From Pirellulaceae bacterium (GTDB lineage Bacteria > Planctomycetota > Planctomycetia > Pirellulales > Pirellulaceae), in assembly GCA_030681235.1 (NCBI GenBank), contig JAUXWY010000011.1:1-46814 (forward strand): a DNA stretch of 46,814 nt, written 5' to 3'. The notes beneath the pieces were generated by a model. That model saw only the letters and a program-made list of their open reading frames with translations, had not been told where the DNA came from and did no database searches. Position 1 is the stretch's first letter, and the number at the start of each line of letters is the position of its first letter. Positions 44,003-46,814 of this stretch are shown here, piece by piece. The translations under genes and the position numbers were made by a program.

Positions 44003-46379
44003 GATGGACCACTGCGGATTCGATCCAACCTTCCAGTTCGCGAACCGCGTTGATGTTGTCGAACAAGACGGCGGCTCGTTCGCGAATTTCTTGAGACAGG
44101 TGACGGCGATAGTCCGGGTTCATGGCAATCTGCGTGGCTCGCTCGACGTATTGCTCGGGACTATCGGCCACCGCACCGATGACTCCCATCCGTTCGTAGC
44201 AAGCCACCGCCATCCGTGTTCGCATGAAGGGATCGGGACATGTGACCAAGGGAGTTCCCATGGCCAAAGCCTCCAAACAGGTGTTCCCGGAACCGAATCG
44301 ATAGGGATCCAAAGCCACATCGCCCAATCGAAATAGATGCTGGTACTTCATCGCGCTCATGCGATCCATCCACAGAATCCGATCCTGCACATCCGGCAGG
44401 GTCTTGGCAAACCGAGCCAACAGTTTCTGACGCCAAGTCTCCTGCCCCAACTTGATCATCATCACCAAACCGCTGGGGTCGGCCCGCAGGATCGAGCCCA
44501 AGATCGCATCAAATTCGGGGTGGAGCTTGAAAATCGTCTGTGGACACAAATAGAGTCGAATGTTGTTCGGCAGTCCCAATGTGGATTTGTCGATCTGCTC
44601 AGAAAGCAACGCAGGCCGCGCGTAATTCAACAACAGGTTTCGTAGAACCACCAACTTTTCACTGTAGTGCGCTTGGGATGATTCTTGGTCCATGCCCTCG
44701 CTGGACACAAAATAATCGACCGTCGTGATCCCCGTCGTGATCGGGTGTCCCCAAGCAGTAAACTGGATCGGAGCCAAACGATTGTGGGCCATTTGGTACG
44801 TCGTCGGATCCATGCCCAAGTCGGTATAAAAGATCACATCCGGCTGATGGTCGGCCAGTACTTGAGCTGCCGAACTTGGCTCGCCCGGCAAGACCAAAAA
44901 GTGATCACTCGCTTGTTGAAACTTGGCTTGAAAGGCGTCCGCTGTTCCCGGAAACACACAGGTGGTGACCTCGAACCGCCGCCGATCCAATCCTTGTACC
45001 AAACCAATATTGAGCCGACCAATCGTGTGATTGCTAAAGTTCTTCGATACAAATGCCAAACGGATCTTGGAACCCGGATGCTCCAAGCGCCGTAAGTCGG
45101 CCAGTTGCGGATTGACAAAGTTGGCCGCCGGAATCAGTTTGCGATAGAGACTCGACAGCTTGCGGTTGATGTCGACATTGTTGCGGCCGTGATACGACAA
45201 ATAGAAATGCGTGTTCGCAAAGTCGTCCAAGGGCATTGGCAACGACGGCAGGTCGGAAGCCAAACATTCGTCCAGGGCCGTTTCAATCTGCCGCCGCGTT
45301 TCCGCGATCTCCTGCACATCGCGGGCAATTTGCGGGATCATCAAGGCACGGCGAACTCGCGCCAACACATTGTCGGGCTCGCGATGCAGGATCTTGTCCA
45401 ACAGCGGGCGACTTTGTTCCCCTTGGCATAGCAGCGCATGAATCCCCGCCCGCTCGAACATGATATCGGGCTGGTCCCCGAATCGCTCCTCCAAGAGACG
45501 CAAGTTTTCTAGCGACTCTTCGACTTCGCCACTCGCCGCCAACGTCCGTGCCAACTGCAAGCGGAACAAGCGATATCGCGGATTCTTCGCCAACGCGGCC
45601 CGCAGCAACTCGATCGCACGCGGGCGTTGACCTTGCATGGTCGCCAGCATACCGGCAAAGCCCAACGCGTTGGCGTGCTGCGGGTCCAACTCTAGGGCGC
45701 GATTCAACATCTGTTGCGCCTGTTCCAAATCGCCCAAGACGCGGAGACACTCGCCCAAGTTGGCCCAGGCGTCGACCAGGGTCGGTTTCAGCTCGGCCGC
45801 GCGACAGAACGCGATCGCCGCTTCCTCGATCTCTTCTTTCTGCTGGGCCACCATCCCGACCATGTTCCAGACTTCTGGACAAAGAGGGGATAGTTCCTTG
45901 GCATGTTGGATGGTGTCGTACGCCGCCTCAACGTTACCGGCAACCAAGAAAGTTCGCGCGAGGTCCCGCAAAATGGCGACGTCGTCGCCGACGATCTCCG
46001 AGGCCCGATGGAGACAAGTGAGCGCGTCACCCGTCGAATGGCGACTGCAAAGCACTCGGCCCAAGCCATGCCATCCTTCCGAACGGTCCGGCGCCAGTCG
46101 CGTGACCTCCCGGAAACTAGCCTCGGCTTCCTCGTGTCGTCGCAAGTGATCTTGAATCGTGGCCAATAGATTCCAAGCCTGCCACGCCGTCGGCGTTTGT
46201 TGGGTCAACTTCCGAGCAGCCACCAACGCTTGCTCGGTTTGGCCGCTGGACGCCAACTTGACGATTTCGTTCGACGAAGGCGCGCTCGCGCCCGAACCCC
46301 TCGCCCGGCGGGTCTTATCTGCTAGCTTGCGTTGCCGCTTCAGGTTGTCTTGATGTTTTTTTTCGCTGCGGTGGACCAC
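43989..46379 (-). CDS. TPR-containing SPINDLY/O-GlcNAc transferase-like glycosyltransferase (GT41)
   Basis: A 796-residue protein. After a basic N-terminus (KKHQDNLKRQRKLADKTRR), TPR repeats run from about 40 to 370 (for example ALVAARKLTQQTPTAWQAWNLL and AQQMLNRALELDPQHANALGF). The GT41 catalytic region follows (about 430-780): IRLAFVSKNFSNHTIGR, QFTAWGHPITTGITTVDYFVSS, RLYLCPQTIFKLHPEFD and DVALDPYRFGSGNTCLEALAMGTPLVT. Such enzymes attach GlcNAc or fucose to Ser/Thr of proteins. The start is GTG at 46379, with AGGAG 9 nt upstream; a TTG at 46385 is possible. The next gene is a sugar methyltransferase. Confidence 0.88.
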   Translation of the reverse strand: MVHRSEKKHQDNLKRQRKLADKTRRARGSGASAPSSNEIVKLASSGQTEQALVAARKLTQQTPTAWQAWNLLATIQDHLRRHEEAEASFREVTRLAPDRSEGWHGLGRVLCSRHSTGDALTCLHRASEIVGDDVAILRDLARTFLVAGNVEAAYDTIQHAKELSPLCPEVWNMVGMVAQQKEEIEEAAIAFCRAAELKPTLVDAWANLGECLRVLGDLEQAQQMLNRALELDPQHANALGFAGMLATMQGQRPRAIELLRAALAKNPRYRLFRLQLARTLAASGEVEESLENLRLLEERFGDQPDIMFERAGIHALLCQGEQSRPLLDKILHREPDNVLARVRRALMIPQIARDVQEIAETRRQIETALDECLASDLPSLPMPLDDFANTHFYLSYHGRNNVDINRKLSSLYRKLIPAANFVNPQLADLRRLEHPGSKIRLAFVSKNFSNHTIGRLNIGLVQGLDRRRFEVTTCVFPGTADAFQAKFQQASDHFLVLPGEPSSAAQVLADHQPDVIFYTDLGMDPTTYQMAHNRLAPIQFTAWGHPITTGITTVDYFVSSEGMDQESSQAHYSEKLVVLRNLLLNYARPALLSEQIDKSTLGLPNNIRLYLCPQTIFKLHPEFDAILGSILRADPSGLVMMIKLGQETWRQKLLARFAKTLPDVQDRILWMDRMSAMKYQHLFRLGDVALDPYRFGSGNTCLEALAMGTPLVTCPDPFMRTRMAVACYERMGVIGAVADSPEQYVERATQIAMNPDYRRHLSQEIRERAAVLFDNINAVRELEGWIESAVVHHAQQ

Positions 46380-46387
46380 GCCCAAAT

Positions 46388-46393
46388 ACTCCT
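46388..46393 (-). promoter_or_regulatory. Ribosome binding site of the GT41 gene
   Basis: AGGAGT on the minus strand, 8-9 nt before the GTG at 46379 and only 2-3 nt before a TTG at 46385. The spacing favours the GTG. Confidence 0.5.
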
Positions 46394-46814
46394 GGCCGAA
46401 CTAGCGCGTAGCGGTACTCTGGGGGAATCTTCGGCATTCGCCAAATGGAACGATGAATCGAATCAACAAGATGAGGGCTTCTCGCGGCGTGCTAGCAGAA
46501 ATCTCGCTGGATAGGTTCCGGTGTTTTGACCTATAATCCGCTGCGACGGCGACGAACGACTGTCTGGCGAAGCAAGACGACACCAGTGTTCATCGAAAGT
46601 CCGTTTAGCAAGCGTTGGTGTACCGGCTTTAGCCGGCGGGGGAGCGAAAAGAGATTTTTTCAGCGCCCCGCCGGCTAAAGCCGGTACACCAGCGCCGGCT
46701 AAAGCCGGTACACCAGCGCCGGCTAAAGCCGGTACACCAGCGCCGGCTAAACCGATACCACTTCGGGCTCTCGGATTTTGAAAGTCGAAAAATCCGCAAT
46801 GAGTTTCGATGCCT
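46394..46814. other. Gene-free interval at the right end of the window
   Basis: About 420 bp with no supported gene. It holds the rearranged palindromic repeat at 46604-46753 and a TATAAT at 46532-46537 (plus strand) without a -35 partner. A promoter for the GT41 gene should lie here on the minus strand but was not found by eye. Confidence 0.5.
46604..46753. repeat. Dispersed palindromic repeat, rearranged copy with triplicated right arm
   Basis: The left arm is 46604-46640 (TTTAGCAAGCGTTGGTGTAC...), the loop 46641-46666, and the right arm starts at 46667. A 24-bp unit beginning CGCCGGCTAAAGCCGG is repeated head to tail at 46669-46692, 46693-46716 and 46717-46740. The element then ends in GCTAAACCGATACC, the reverse complement of the left flank (GGTATCGGTTTAGC) of the copy at 5698. 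Both outer ends are therefore of left-end type. Confidence 0.8.

Noticed and set aside
46669-46740. Possible CRISPR array
   Set aside because: The 24-bp units are contiguous with no spacers and are part of the palindromic repeat arm; no cas genes are present.

Overview
The window looks like a chromosomal segment of a member of the Planctomycetota, probably Pirellulales. This rests on gene content and not on a database search: a DUF1570 protein, a HEAT-like plus STN-like secreted protein, a Tat-signal hypothetical protein, an SPINDLY/O-GlcNAc-transferase-like protein, a long-tailed CsrA, an ABC-2 exporter operon with a large anchored partner, and many secreted proteins of unknown function. There is no phage, transposase, integrase, CRISPR array or rRNA. 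One tRNA (Ser, anticodon GGA) is present.

Layout. 1-4750: an RlmI-type rRNA methyltransferase (+) converges on a minus-strand run of a double-length ABC-2 permease, YbaB and a PepSY membrane protein; a His-rich lipoprotein follows. 5149-5568: csrA (+), then a nested palindrome. 5863-9912 (-): two unknown genes, then a HEAT/STN secreted protein and a parvulin foldase. 10113-11381 (+): DUF1570 protein. 11563-15606 (-): an HtrA protease, a degenerate HtrA-like protein whose PDZ domain sits inside the protease fold, and a Tat-signal protein. 15896-19925 (-): a degenerate family 2 glycosyltransferase-like protein, then a membrane protein coupled to an unusual BNR-propeller/parvulin fusion. 20379-29414 (+): gltB, gltD, mobB, a beta-hydroxyacid dehydrogenase and sufS. 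29463-34415 (-): tRNA-Ser and a three-gene ABC exporter unit whose last protein ends in a tandem DQS/DQT tail. 34547-38323 (-): prolyl oligopeptidase and two paralogous metallophosphoesterases. 38510-40454 (+): tsaB and comF. 40451-46379 (-): TPR lipoprotein, cysteine synthase, a zinc-site SAM methyltransferase and a TPR/GT41 protein.

Themes. Envelope protein quality control is prominent: a free parvulin, a parvulin fused to a BNR propeller, an active HtrA and a pseudo-HtrA. Nitrogen and sulfur assimilation are served by gltBD, sufS and cysK. The GT41 protein and the methyltransferase overlap and may form a glycosylation module.

A dispersed 100-bp palindromic repeat occurs at 1-40 (partial), 5698-5797, 17275-17374, 39496-39534 (collapsed) and 46604-46753 (rearranged). 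Two full copies share the same outer flanks but carry the central 26-nt loop in opposite orientations. The strongest candidates for novelty are this repeat family, the pseudo-HtrA with inserted PDZ, the BNR-parvulin fusion and the ABC operon with its DQS/DQT protein.
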